Shown one piece after another: positions 1 through 8,384 of a stretch of 33,051 nucleotides of DNA. The stretch's first letter is position 1, and each line of letters opens with the position of its first letter. Source of the DNA: Moraxella equi (GTDB taxonomy: Bacteria > Pseudomonadota > Gammaproteobacteria > Pseudomonadales > Moraxellaceae); NCBI RefSeq assembly GCF_002027555.1, contig NZ_MXAP01000010.1, forward strand, positions 1 through 33,051, given 5' to 3'. Both the position numbers and the translations under genes were made by a program. A model generated the notes under the pieces. The model was not told the origin of the DNA and ran no database searches. It was given only the letters and a program-made list of their open reading frames with translations.

Positions 1-39
1 AACTTTTGGGGTGCGGTTCATAATTAAGCGGTGCTTTAT

Positions 40-1149
40 TTATTTTACCAATCTTTGCACTTTACCAAAAGTCAAAGAACGCCACACCCATTCCAATAAA
101 CCATAATCAAACCATTTTAACCAATAATGGCTATAAATCAGTTGAATGGCAAAAATCCCCACAGAAAGCAAAAATAACGCCCCCATTTGTAATTGCCCTG
201 CCAAACCAGTTAATTTAAAAAACGCCACACACATCAGCGTATGCATCACATAATTGGTCAATGCCATTTGTCCGACTTTGGCAAGTGGATTTAAATAATG
301 AGCGGTTTTGTCATTAACGGATAATAAGCACAAAATGCCAATATAAATGGCGGTAAATGCCATATCACTCAAAGTTTTTGGTAGTGTTTCGATTGGGCTA
401 TATGGCTCTACCCATAAATACAATGCCAATTTTAATACCGCCCAAATGACAAATGCGATGATAATTAAACTTTTTAATAAAGATACTTTATCTTTTAACT
501 GGTTAAAAAAGTTTAATTTGCCCACCACTCGCCCCAGTAAAAAGAGTGCAAATGCCGTTGGTGCCATTTGGATTAAGGCAAATAACAAACTTCGCCACAC
601 ATCATCAGAATTAGGGCTGTCAAATTCGCCAAAAATATGGGGAAATGCCGATACCAATCCTGATAATCCCAAAAATAAACCAGCTAAAATCAGCAAATAT
701 TTAATGGATAAATCTTTTAATAACAATAAACCAAGTCCTAAAATGGCGTACAATCTTAAAACATCACCCCACCAAAAGTATGAATGCAACACCCCAATCA
801 CAAATAAAATCAATAACCGTCTTGGATAAAATGACCATAAATTCACGCCTTTTTTAATGGCACTTTCTAATTGCACCGAAAAACCAATACCAAATAAAAA
901 AGAAAATAAAATATAGAATTTGCCTTCAAAAAAATGCGTGCTCAACCACATCGCAACACTGTCATACCAAGCCGTTGAAGTAAAATTCATCAAATTTAAA
1001 TCGTGCTTAGGTAGGGCAAATGCCATCATATTAACCACCAAAATCCCAAAAATGGCAAAGCCCCGTATGCCATCCAAAATGGCAAGGTGGTCTTTGGGCT
1101 GTGTGATAGGGGCTTGGGTGGTTGGGATTTGGGTTGGGGGTTTTGACAT
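40..1149 (-). CDS. DUF418 family inner-membrane protein
   Basis: Predicted polytopic inner-membrane protein of 369 residues, resembling the DUF418/YeiB family, whose biochemical role is not settled. After a short polar proline/threonine-rich N-terminus comes the characteristic start of the family (LAILDGIRGFAIFGILVVN, residues about 23-41). Many hydrophobic segments follow, and the last third (residues about 230-360) matches the DUF418 domain layout with the TNYVMHTL motif. ATG is at 1149, and the gene is divergent from fabF. The 39 bases after its stop reach the window edge and hold nothing recognisable. Family assignment is from sequence pattern; a transport or acyl-transfer role would be speculation. 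Confidence 0.85.
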   Translation of the reverse strand: MSKPPTQIPTTQAPITQPKDHLAILDGIRGFAIFGILVVNMMAFALPKHDLNLMNFTSTAWYDSVAMWLSTHFFEGKFYILFSFLFGIGFSVQLESAIKKGVNLWSFYPRRLLILFVIGVLHSYFWWGDVLRLYAILGLGLLLLKDLSIKYLLILAGLFLGLSGLVSAFPHIFGEFDSPNSDDVWRSLLFALIQMAPTAFALFLLGRVVGKLNFFNQLKDKVSLLKSLIIIAFVIWAVLKLALYLWVEPYSPIETLPKTLSDMAFTAIYIGILCLLSVNDKTAHYLNPLAKVGQMALTNYVMHTLMCVAFFKLTGLAGQLQMGALFLLSVGIFAIQLIYSHYWLKWFDYGLLEWVWRSLTFGKVQRLVK

Positions 1150-1431
1150 AAAAATAGTCCTAAAAATTACTAATTTTGCGTATTTTAGTAAATTTTAGGA
1201 CTAATTGCAAGGGTTTTGTATCTTAGAGAATTTACCAAAAAACACCGACCAAATTTGCAACACACATCAACACCTCACCCCTACCCCTTTATTCCTATTT
1301 GCTTGCTCAATAGCGGTTTTATTTTACAAAATAATACACTTGTAAACTTCTATTTTTAAAAAAATCTTGTTACAATAGCCCTCTTTAAATTGTAAACAAA
1401 TTTTTCAAAAACATTTGCAAGGAATATAACG
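1150..1431. other. Divergent intergenic region, DUF418 gene / fabF
   Basis: This 282-base AT-rich spacer separates two divergent genes and so should hold both promoters. A GGAA ribosome-binding site lies about 8 bases before the fabF ATG. No single -35/-10 pair stands out enough to call. Confidence 0.5.
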
Positions 1432-2724
1432 ATGAAAAAACCTCATTTTGAGCGAGCCGACAGCGAGCGAGTGGTCATCACAGGCATGGGGGCGATTACC
1501 CCTGTGGGCAATGATTTGGACACCATTTGGGCAAACTTAACAAATGGCGTGAGCGGTATTCGTGCCATACCTGATTTTGACGGCTTGGAGATGAGTGAGT
1601 TTCGCTCAAAGATTGCAGGGCTGGTTAAGGATTTTAATGCCGAAGAGTTTTTGAACCCCAAAGAGATTCGCCGTTTTGATGAGTTTGTGCACTACGCCCA
1701 AGTTTCGTCCGCCCAAGCCTTGTATCACGCTGGACTGATAGATAGCATTAAGGGCGAAAGTTTGCCTGTTAATGTGGACAGCGAGCGATTTGGTGTGGCG
1801 ATGGGGTCAGGGATTGGTGGCATACAAACCATTGAGAATAGCCGAGATACCCTGCGTGATAACGGGGCAAAAAAAGTCTCACCTTTTATCATCCCAGGCT
1901 CCATCGTCAATATGCCCGCAGGACTCATCGCCATTCGCCATAACCTAAAAGGGGCAAACCTTGCCACGTCCACCGCTTGCACCACATCCACGCACGCCAT
2001 CGGGCTTGGGGCAAGGCTCATCGCCTATGGCGATTTGGATGCGGTGTTGGTGGGCGGTAGCGAAAAGGCAAGCACACCGCTTGGACTGTCGGGCTTTGGG
2101 GCAATGCACGCCCTATCCACTCGCAACGATGAACCCACCCGAGCGTCTCGCCCCTTTGATAAGGACAGAGATGGCTTTGTGCTTGGGAACGGAGCAGGGG
2201 CGTTGGTGCTAGAAAGCCTTGCTCATGCTAAGGCTCGTGGGGCAACGATTTTGGCAGAAGTGGCAGGTTTTGGTATGAGCAATGACGCAAGCCACATCAC
2301 CGCCCCACCAACAAACGGTAACGGGGCAAAACGTGCGATGATAAACGCCTTAGCAGACGGCGGTATCAGTACCGACAAAGTCGGCTATATCAATGCCCAC
2401 GGCACGTCCACGCCCGCAGGGGACGTGGCAGAAAGCAGTGCGATTGAAAGCCTATTTGGTAAAAACATTTTGGTGAGTTCCACCAAATCCATGACAGGGC
2501 ATTTGCTCGGGGCGGCAGGAGCGATAGAAGCCATCTTTACCGTGCTTGCCTTACAGCACCAAACCCTACCCCCCACCATCAACCTAGACAACCCAGACCC
2601 TGCCTGTACGCTTGACTATATTCCCCATACCGCAAGGGCGGTGAGTGGTGTGAACTATGCCATTTCGAACAGCTTTGGCTTTGGCGGGACGAATGGTAGT
2701 TTGGTGTTTAGGCGTTGGGCGTAA
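1432..2724 (+). CDS. fabF: 3-oxoacyl-[acyl-carrier-protein] synthase II (FabF)
   Basis: Condenses malonyl-ACP with acyl-ACP in the elongation cycle of type II fatty-acid synthesis, in the cytoplasm. The 430-residue length is close to the family norm (about 410-415) with a short extra N-terminus. The catalytic triad is visible: Cys183 in STACTTSTHAIG, His323 in NAHGTSTPAGD and His357 in SMTGHLLGAAGA. The glycine-rich C-terminal motif SFGFGGTNGSL is present. The residues after the catalytic cysteine (TTST) differ from the commoner SGA/SGV pattern. The gene is not next to acpP or fabG here; it appears to be a single-gene unit ending at a hairpin. FabB is the alternative, but the motifs favour FabF. 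Confidence 0.93.
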   Translation: MKKPHFERADSERVVITGMGAITPVGNDLDTIWANLTNGVSGIRAIPDFDGLEMSEFRSKIAGLVKDFNAEEFLNPKEIRRFDEFVHYAQVSSAQALYHAGLIDSIKGESLPVNVDSERFGVAMGSGIGGIQTIENSRDTLRDNGAKKVSPFIIPGSIVNMPAGLIAIRHNLKGANLATSTACTTSTHAIGLGARLIAYGDLDAVLVGGSEKASTPLGLSGFGAMHALSTRNDEPTRASRPFDKDRDGFVLGNGAGALVLESLAHAKARGATILAEVAGFGMSNDASHITAPPTNGNGAKRAMINALADGGISTDKVGYINAHGTSTPAGDVAESSAIESLFGKNILVSSTKSMTGHLLGAAGAIEAIFTVLALQHQTLPPTINLDNPDPACTLDYIPHTARAVSGVNYAISNSFGFGGTNGSLVFRRWA

Positions 2725-2734
2725 TAAAAATCCA

Positions 2735-2763
2735 AAAGCCCTGTCTTAGAACAGAGCTTTTTA
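2735..2763 (+). terminator. Terminator after fabF
   Basis: An imperfect hairpin, AGCCCTGT / ACAGAGCT with one mismatch, begins 10 bases after the fabF stop and is followed by a run of five T. It reads as a rho-independent terminator for fabF. Confidence 0.65.
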
Positions 2764-2781
2764 TAGATAGACTTGGCAGAA

Positions 2782-3270
2782 TTATTTCACTTTAACCAAT
2801 TTGCCTTGATTATTTGATTTTAGTTTAACCGTTCGCTTTTTTAACGGGCAACAGCTCGGGTCGCTATCGGCGTAGGATACTTCTGTAACATGGATAATGC
2901 CATTGACCACTTTAACATTGCCTGATAATTCTGCCGAATGTACATCGCCTTTTTTGTATTGATTTTTGCCCGTTGCCAAAAATGTCGCCACTTCAAAACT
3001 GCCTGTGGTATTATGACAGTTTAGCTCTTCGCAATAATACAGCGAGACTATCGCATCTTTTTTGCCATCTTTATTGATGTCAGCATAAATAATGTCTTTT
3101 TGCGACAATGCGTACGTATAGGCATTTTCGCCATTATGCTCTATCTCTTCTTGATTCATGGCGTGTACCGTTTTATTGGCTTGTTTATTGACTAGGCTGT
3201 TTAAGCTCTCTGCATGGGCGGTACTGGCGAATAACAAGACAGCAGGCAGTAGATAAGATAATTTCATCAT
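2782..3270 (-). CDS. Small secreted protein with a calcium-loop-like motif
   Basis: I do not recognise a named family. The 162-residue product has a clear signal peptide (basic start, hydrophobic core, TAHAES cleavage region, residues 1-21), so it is probably periplasmic. The mature part carries DINKDGKKDA (about residues 65-74), which has the spacing of a DxNxDG calcium-binding loop as seen in EF-hand and FG-GAP/VCBS proteins. Four cysteines (YYCEELNC and DPSCCP) could form two disulfides, plausible given DsbA and a DsbC-like protein elsewhere in the window. There are two adjacent ATG codons; the second (3267) is better spaced from the GGAG ribosome-binding site. Convergent with fabF. Confidence 0.75.
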   Translation of the reverse strand: MMKLSYLLPAVLLFASTAHAESLNSLVNKQANKTVHAMNQEEIEHNGENAYTYALSQKDIIYADINKDGKKDAIVSLYYCEELNCHNTTGSFEVATFLATGKNQYKKGDVHSAELSGNVKVVNGIIHVTEVSYADSDPSCCPLKKRTVKLKSNNQGKLVKVK

Positions 3271-3353
3271 TTTCTCCGTGATATGGCTAGGTTAGGTTTA
3301 AATCATCAAGTTAGGGCAAGATGACTTAATCATCCATCATTATATAAATAAAG

Positions 3354-3470
3354 AACTTTAAAATTACCACAAATTTACAATATGTGGGCGTAGGGACGTG
3401 CTGAGCACGTCCGATAAAATCATTAGTGTTCAACATGCCCCTACAAATCCTGTGGCAAATATCAAATTCG
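3354..3470. repeat. Dispersed MITE-like repeat, family 1, copy A
   Basis: A non-coding unit of about 117 bp bounded by AACTTTAAAATTACCAC and GTGGCAAATATCAAATTCG, which are imperfect inverted repeats of each other. The centre has a hairpin (GGACGTGCTGAGCACGTCC) and a CCCCTAC block. Related copies occur at 8180, 10801, 21731 and 27444. The rest of this 467-base gap (3471-3670) is AT-rich, and I see no gene in it. Confidence 0.7.
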
Positions 3471-3672
3471 TTAGATATAATTAAAAAAAGCACTGAGATA
3501 AAACACTTGTTATCAATTTTAAAATAAAGAGCATTGTTTATTGATGATATTTTGGATGAATTTATAGAAAAAAAATAACCAACAATCAGTAAGCTACCAT
3601 TTTAATTTAAGATTGGGCAAATTTTAACCCCCCCTTTACACGAATAATTTACAAGAATTATTCTCAATTCTC

Positions 3673-3705
3673 TTGTTTTTTGCTTATTTTTGGTATATTA
3701 TAACA
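3673..3705 (+). promoter_or_regulatory. Promoter and Zur-type operator upstream of rpmJ2
   Basis: A sigma-70-like promoter can be read as TTGTTT (3673-3678), a 17-base spacer and TATTAT (3696-3701). Overlapping the -10 box is the near-perfect palindrome TGGTATATTATAACA (3691-3705). It matches the gammaproteobacterial Zur consensus TGTTATANTATAACA at all but one position. It lies 33 bases before the ATG of the zinc-independent bL36 gene, a known Zur target in other bacteria. Repression under zinc sufficiency is inferred from this placement. Confidence 0.75.
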
Positions 3706-3738
3706 TTTTATTTATCCCAGCTCTGACAGGAGAGTATC

Positions 3739-3879
3739 ATGCAAGTACTATCATCACTCAAATCCGCCAAAACCCGCCACGAAGATTGCCAAGTGGTTCG
3801 CCGTCGTGGTCGCACCTTTGTCATTTGCAAATCCAACCCCCGTTTTAAAGCCGTGCAAGGCGGTAAAAAACGCAAATAA
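3739..3879 (+). CDS. rpmJ2: Ribosomal protein bL36, zinc-independent (C-minus) form
   Basis: A 46-residue protein of the large ribosomal subunit. It begins [14 protein letters not shown] and ends [15 protein letters not shown], the pattern of the longer paralogue known as YkgO or L36B. It lacks the four zinc-ligand Cys/His positions of the zinc-ribbon bL36 and keeps only two cysteines (DCQVV and VICKS). In other bacteria this form replaces the zinc-binding version when zinc is scarce and is controlled by Zur. The start is set by AGGAG 7 bases before the ATG. The gene is alone here, without the ykgM (bL31B) partner often found beside it, and is followed by a terminator. Confidence 0.93.
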   Translation: MQVLSSLKSAKTRHEDCQVVRRRGRTFVICKSNPRFKAVQGGKKRK

Positions 3880-3890
3880 TTGTGTGTCAT

Positions 3891-3924
3891 GCCCCCGAAC
3901 CGCTCTTTACGGGGCGGTTTTTTT
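3891..3924 (+). terminator. Terminator after rpmJ2
   Basis: Stem AACCGC / GCGGTT (3898-3903 and 3914-3919) is followed by a run of T. It starts 12 bases after the stop and is a typical rho-independent terminator. Confidence 0.8.
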
Positions 3925-4052
3925 GTAATTACTTATTTTAAAATGTCGCTGTTTTGTACAGATGGGCGGGCTTGCGTTGTCAAGCATGGCTTATTTTGTT
4001 ATGATGATTATATTTCCTAGCCATCATATCTCTTTTATTTATTGGACAAGCC

Positions 4053-4517
4053 ATGAGCCAGTCAGACATTTTTAGCACACTCATTCATCATCACGACATT
4101 CAGCGTAAGCTGTGTCAAGATTTTCAACATGCCATCATCCAACAAGACCGCCCCAAAGCCGAGAGTGCCTTTATCCCCCTAAAAAATGAGCTAGAAGCCC
4201 ACGCCGCCGCCGAAGAGCGTCATCTGTATGTGCCTGTGATGGCGTTTGATGATGGGTTAGAACTCTCTCGCCACGCCATTGCCGAACATCATGAGATGGA
4301 CGAGATGATGGCGGTGCTGTCCGATGGGCGAGCAGGGGATGAGCGATTTTTTAAGACGGCACAAGAGCTTATTGATGAGACCTTGCACCATTTAAAAGAA
4401 GAAGAAAATGAGTTTTTTAAAGAAGCCAGAGAACTGCTTGACAAACCCACCCAAGAGCGACTGGGCAAGTTATATCAAGCCGAACATCAGGCATTTGAAG
4501 ACAAGCATGGGGAGTGA
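4053..4517 (+). CDS. Hemerythrin HHE-domain protein
   Basis: A predicted all-helical di-iron protein of 154 residues. Histidine and glutamate ligands occur with hemerythrin-like spacing: LIHHHDIQ near the N-terminus, HAAAEERHLYVP (about residues 50-61), AIAEHHEMDEMM (about 76-87) and HHLKEEENEFF (about 113-123). Such HHE proteins bind oxygen or sense or repair oxidative or nitrosative iron damage; which applies here cannot be read from sequence. It has its own leader with a GGACAAG ribosome-binding region and no operon partner. There is no signal peptide, so it is cytoplasmic. The family is well supported, the specific role is not. Confidence 0.85.
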   Translation: MSQSDIFSTLIHHHDIQRKLCQDFQHAIIQQDRPKAESAFIPLKNELEAHAAAEERHLYVPVMAFDDGLELSRHAIAEHHEMDEMMAVLSDGRAGDERFFKTAQELIDETLHHLKEEENEFFKEARELLDKPTQERLGKLYQAEHQAFEDKHGE

Positions 4518-4568
4518 TTGTTTTACAATGCAGACCCAAACCGCTTTAAAAAAATGGTAAAATAACCC

Positions 4569-4797
4569 ATGAATTTTGACATCATACCACCCATTACTGG
4601 TAAAGATTGCTTTGCCAAAATGGGTGCTATCAGAGACATCAACCGCCTAAAACGCACCTATGGGGAACCAATTGGAAAAATGCAAGGGCTTTTGCCTTGT
4701 CAAAATAAACAACGAAGTCTATGAAGCCGAAATCCATTGGTGCGAATGTCATGGCATTGGTGCGGTTGAGTATAAAATCAAAAGGTTACTATCATGA
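4569..4797 (+). pseudogene. Frameshifted small ORF, first of a decayed pair
   Basis: The ATG at 4569 opens a frame that stops at 4722-4724 after 51 codons. A plus-one frame continues to TGA at 4795-4797 with sensible sequence (KGFCLVKINNEVYEAEIHW, then CHGIGAVEYKIKR). The shift falls in an A5 tract near 4676-4680: removing one A would join both parts into a protein of about 75 residues. The joined sequence (LKRTYGEPIGK, then a GFC...EAEIHW...HGIG..E.KIKR pattern) resembles a small conserved bacterial protein of unknown function that I recall as usually paired with a second small ORF, as here. It overlaps the next ORF by ATGA. Confidence 0.6.
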
Positions 4798-5006
4798 GAT
4801 GGTTATTGTGCATTAATAATAAAGACTACCCTGCCAGTTTGGAAGTTATGAAACTTTACAAACAGCTAGACAACCCAACCGCAGAGCAGTTGGGCATGGT
4901 GTAAATCATCGATGAAAGCGGGGAAGATTATCTGTATGCCAATTCCCTATTTATCCAAGTGCCTGCTGTCTTTGGCAATCACATAGACATGGCTTTATCC
5001 GTCTAG
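4794..5006 (+). pseudogene. Small ORF with in-frame stop, second of a decayed pair
   Basis: Starting at the ATG within ATGA (4794-4797), the frame reads MRWLLCINNKDYPASLEVMK and on to a TAA at 4902-4904. It then continues in the same frame (IIDESGEDYLYANSLFIQVP) to a TAG at 5004-5006. Over 70 codons it resembles a small conserved protein of unknown function with a CI.N..YPASLE..K.Y start and an IDESGEDYLY motif. The central TAA probably replaced a sense codon. The ATGA overlap suggests the two ORFs were once translationally coupled. Both members of the pair are broken, so the unit is probably dead. Confidence 0.6.
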
Positions 5007-5045
5007 TGCCGGACTTATTGAGTTGCCAAGCAACCTTGCAAAGCG

Positions 5046-5768
5046 TTAAATCTGCTGATACACTTCATCAAACGGCACACGAAACCGCTCGCCCCATACG
5101 CCCTGCTCGCTACGCACACCGCACGACACCACCATATTAATCTCGGCTATGGCAGGCAGTCTAAGCAGGGTCTTTATCATCGCCCCGTCAAAGCCTTCCA
5201 TAGGGCAAGTATCAAGCCCACGCTCACTCATGGCAAGCATGAACGTCTGAGCGACCAGTCCACAGCTTTTGTGCATGACGATACGAATGTCATCTTTTGA
5301 GACGTCCTTTTGCATGGGGCGAACCTTTGAGATGGCACACGCCACGCCCTTTCTTGCCGTCCCCACCAGTGGCACATCTTGGGTGTAGAGCAGGGGCATG
5401 AGACGATTATAATAATGGTCAAATTTTTTAATACGCCTGTCCACCTTATGAACAGGGCTGTATGTACGTACGTTTTCACGCTCAAAGGCAAACACCGATG
5501 TGGCACGCTGTCTGTGCAAATCAGGACGTATCACGAACACCACCATTTGGTCAGCGGTCGTGGCAGAGCTTTGGGATAGGCAGGCTTTGGCAAGTGTGGC
5601 GAGTGTGGCTTTATCGGTGATGTGGTAGCACTCGTACAGTTGCATGTTAGAGCTGGTCGGGGCAAGCGTGGCAAGGGCTAGGCAGTCCTTGACGATGTTG
5701 GGGTCAATGGGCGTGGGTAGGTACTCACGCACGGCACGGCGATGGTGCAAGATGTCAGATAGGCTCAT
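5046..5768 (-). CDS. Nitroreductase family protein
   Basis: An FMN-dependent oxidoreductase of 240 residues, predicted to reduce nitro-aromatic or quinone-like substrates with NAD(P)H in the cytoplasm; the natural substrate is unknown. The family start is clear: RRAVREYLPTPID (residues about 10-22) for FMN phosphate binding, then APTSSNMQLYECY (about 36-48). The C-terminal half has ARGLDTCPMEGFD-like sequence (SERGLDTCPMEGFD) and a closing cofactor-binding segment. It lies downstream of the CNNM-type gene on the same strand, separated by a terminator, so it probably has its own promoter. No unusual features. Confidence 0.85.
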   Translation of the reverse strand: MSLSDILHHRRAVREYLPTPIDPNIVKDCLALATLAPTSSNMQLYECYHITDKATLATLAKACLSQSSATTADQMVVFVIRPDLHRQRATSVFAFERENVRTYSPVHKVDRRIKKFDHYYNRLMPLLYTQDVPLVGTARKGVACAISKVRPMQKDVSKDDIRIVMHKSCGLVAQTFMLAMSERGLDTCPMEGFDGAMIKTLLRLPAIAEINMVVSCGVRSEQGVWGERFRVPFDEVYQQI

Positions 5769-5851
5769 AATCTATGTCGGTTGGGTGTGAAACAACTATT
5801 ATAGCATGGCTGGTGCGGTGATGATTGGCATTTTTGCATAAAAATTTTGCA

Positions 5852-5880
5852 TAAAAAAGGGCGAATTTATTCCGCCCTAA
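5852..5880 (-). terminator. Terminator after the CNNM/CorC-type gene
   Basis: On the minus strand, AGGGCG / CGCCCT (5858-5863 and 5873-5878) form a six-base-pair stem followed by a run of six T. It lies 34 bases past the stop of the upstream minus-strand gene. Confidence 0.75.
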
Positions 5881-5913
5881 TATTTTTAAACATTTTTACA
5901 AACGCATCTCGCC

Positions 5914-7239
5914 CTACATCCAGTCCCTATCCGCTACTTCTTCGGTATTACTTGGCAGACGAGTCACCAACACTTGGTCAATCTTATAATGGTCAATGTC
6001 CACCACTTCAAATTTTAGATTTTCATGCACGACAAAATCGGCAGGACGTGGGATTTTTCGCAAGCGATACATGATAAAGCCCGCCAACGTCTCATAATGA
6101 TCCCAATCTTCAAACTCCACCACATCAAGGGCGTGCTTGACATCATCGATGGGCGTGCTACCGTCAATGAGCCATGAATTTTCATCACGGCGGATAATCT
6201 GCTGTTCTTCCTCGATGGGCGACCCCCAGTCCCCCATGACCGTCATCATGATGTCGGACAATGTAATGACCCCGACCACCCATGCATATTCGTTGATGAC
6301 GACCGCAAATTTTTCTTTACTGGCACGAAATTTATCCAAAAGCTCAGACAAAGTGAGCGTATCAGGGATAATCAGCACGTTACGAATGGTACTCTCGTTA
6401 AGCTGTACAAAAGATTGGTTGTTGAGTAGCCTTACCAAAATGTCTTTGGTGTCCACATAGCCGATGACTTGGTCAATGGTCTCATTGCACACCAAAAATT
6501 TGGAATACGGAAACTCAGCTATCTTTTGTCGCATGGACTCTTCGGACTCGCCCAGCGTAAAATACACCACATCTTCACGCACGGTCATCGATGACGGTAC
6601 GGTACGCTCTTCTAGCTCAAAGACATTTTCAATAAAATGCTGTTCTTGCTGTAACACCACGCCTGCCTCCGCCCCTGCATCCATAATGGCAGAGACGTCA
6701 TCAAAGGTAATGCTCTCTTCTCGCACGGTGTTGATTTTGAACAGGCGAAACGTGGCGTTGGCAATGCCATTGATAATCCACACAAGCGGTTTGACCACCT
6801 TGATGACCACGAGCATGGGATTGATGACTGCTAGGGCGACCTTTTCGGGGTTTATCATGGCAATGCGTTTGGGAATCAAATCAGCATATAGGATAAAGAT
6901 GAGCGTTACCACCGCAAAACTCGTAAAAAACGCAATACTCTCTGTCCACTGCCCTTGATAAAACTGTCCGATAAACTGGGCAAAATAAGGACGAAGCGCC
7001 CCTTCACCCACCGAACCACCAAGGATAGCGACTGCGTTTAGGCCTATTTGGCTGGTGGCAAAGAAGTCCGCCGAATTTTCTTGCAAGTGCATGATTTTAT
7101 CAGCACGGGTGTCGCCCCCTTCGGAGATGAGTTTTAGTTTCAATTTTCTTGCCCCTGCTAAGGCAATCTCAGAAATTGAAAAAAAACTTGATACTAATAT
7201 CAATATGGCGATTAAAAATAAATGTTGTAATAAATCCAT
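5914..7239 (-). CDS. CNNM/CorC-type transporter (DUF21-CBS-CorC_HlyC)
   Basis: An inner-membrane protein of 441 residues of the family once called hemolysin TlyC or HlyC, members of which are linked to magnesium and cobalt export. The order is standard: a DUF21 membrane domain (residues about 1-160) with FFSISEIALAGARK and ADLIPKRIAM motifs, a pair of CBS domains (about 205-335), and a C-terminal CorC_HlyC domain (about 350-440). I chose the ATG at 7239; the reading frame extends four codons further to a TTG that is less likely. It lies after the yciK-like gene on the same strand, and its 3' end has a strong terminator. Ion specificity cannot be read from the sequence. Confidence 0.85.
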   Translation of the reverse strand: MDLLQHLFLIAILILVSSFFSISEIALAGARKLKLKLISEGGDTRADKIMHLQENSADFFATSQIGLNAVAILGGSVGEGALRPYFAQFIGQFYQGQWTESIAFFTSFAVVTLIFILYADLIPKRIAMINPEKVALAVINPMLVVIKVVKPLVWIINGIANATFRLFKINTVREESITFDDVSAIMDAGAEAGVVLQQEQHFIENVFELEERTVPSSMTVREDVVYFTLGESEESMRQKIAEFPYSKFLVCNETIDQVIGYVDTKDILVRLLNNQSFVQLNESTIRNVLIIPDTLTLSELLDKFRASKEKFAVVINEYAWVVGVITLSDIMMTVMGDWGSPIEEEQQIIRRDENSWLIDGSTPIDDVKHALDVVEFEDWDHYETLAGFIMYRLRKIPRPADFVVHENLKFEVVDIDHYKIDQVLVTRLPSNTEEVADRDWM

Positions 7240-7348
7240 GTGAATGCTCAAAATGTTTTAATGTTTTGTAGTAGTTTATCAATTTTCGTTTAAATTTCAA
7301 GTACAAAGACGTACGCCCACAAAAAAGGGCGAACACTCACCCCTGATG

Positions 7349-8107
7349 TTATTTGGGTTGGCAATGTATCACTTGCCCTTTTACCCCGCTTGCCATGTCG
7401 GTCATGAGATACACATAGGCAGGCATGATGTCTTCGGGCGTTTTTAGGGTCAAAGGATTCTCCCCTGGAAAGGCGTGGGCTCTCATGTTGGTGCGAGTCG
7501 CTCCTGGATTGATACAGTTAAACCGCAAGGCGGTGTGGTTTTTGGTCTCTTCGGTAAAAATGGTACTCATGCCTTCTATCATCTGCTTAGATAAGGCATA
7601 CGCCCCCCAAAAGGGTCGCACTTTTGCCACGCCAGAGCTTGTGAACACCACCGAACCACTGGGGGCAGAGACAAGTAGCGGAAATAGGGCTTGGGTAAGC
7701 ATAAACACGGCTGTGGCATTGACGTGCATGACCTGCTCAAAGGTAATAGGGTCGTACATTTCAAGTGGGGTCAATGCCCCAAGCACACCTGCATTATGTA
7801 GCACGCCGTCAAGCCTGCCAAACTCTTTTTGAATTAGGGTTGCAAGCTCATTCATCTGGGCAAAGCTCGCCTTTTCTAAATCCATGGGCAAAATGGCAGG
7901 CATGGCAAGCCCCAAACTCTCTATCTCATCATAGACCGCTTCTAGTTTGGACTCTGTTTTGCCAAGCAGGAGTACAGTCGCCCCACATTTGGCATAGGTT
8001 AGGCTTGCCACTTTGCCAATGCCGTCCCCTGCCCCTGTTACTAGAATAATCTTGTCGGATAGGCTGTCGGCGGTCGGGGTATAGTTTAAAATGTCTGGTG
8101 TCGTCAT
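7349..8107 (-). CDS. yciK: YciK-like short-chain dehydrogenase/reductase
   Basis: NAD(P)-dependent oxidoreductase of 252 residues and unknown substrate. Rossmann motif TGAGDGIGK (residues about 24-32), NAG motif (HNAGVLG), and the catalytic serine/tyrosine/lysine set (VVFTSSG and YALSK) are all present. The start (LNYTPTADSLSDKIILVTGA) and the end (LKTPEDIMPAYVYLM) match E. coli YciK closely in pattern. In Pseudomonas and relatives the same gene follows ubiG and mupP; here the order is kept but a 277-base gap with a repeat separates it from mupP. Confidence 0.88.
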   Translation of the reverse strand: MTTPDILNYTPTADSLSDKIILVTGAGDGIGKVASLTYAKCGATVLLLGKTESKLEAVYDEIESLGLAMPAILPMDLEKASFAQMNELATLIQKEFGRLDGVLHNAGVLGALTPLEMYDPITFEQVMHVNATAVFMLTQALFPLLVSAPSGSVVFTSSGVAKVRPFWGAYALSKQMIEGMSTIFTEETKNHTALRFNCINPGATRTNMRAHAFPGENPLTLKTPEDIMPAYVYLMTDMASGVKGQVIHCQPK

Positions 8108-8179
8108 GGTTGGGTACTGATTTTTTTTATTAAGTAAAAATTAAAATATGGTTAAATTTAAATAATTTTATACTTGCTT

Positions 8180-8273
8180 AACTTCAAAATATACCACCGT
8201 AGGAGTGTACTAGTTTTACCAACGGGCGTGGAAAGCCCACCCCTACAAGCCTGTGGCAAATATTAAGCTCATT
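8180..8273. repeat. Dispersed MITE-like repeat, family 1, copy D
   Basis: Bounded by AACTTCAAAATATACCAC and GTGGCAAATATTAAGCTC, matching the ends of the copy at 3354 in the same orientation. The centre contains GGGCGTGGAAAGCCC and a CCCCTAC block. It lies between yciK and mupP and fills much of that gap. Confidence 0.65.
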
Positions 8274-8384
8274 AAATACATTTCTTATTTAAAAGGTGTG
8301 TGGCACGCATATTTTATCAATGAAAAATTAAAAGCGGTTAAATTTAAATCATTTTAAAATTGGCATTGTCAAATTGGCAACGGC

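Noticed and set aside
3471..3670. Possible small RNA gene upstream of rpmJ2
   Set aside because: The stretch is AT-rich with no clear promoter-terminator pair beyond those assigned to rpmJ2.
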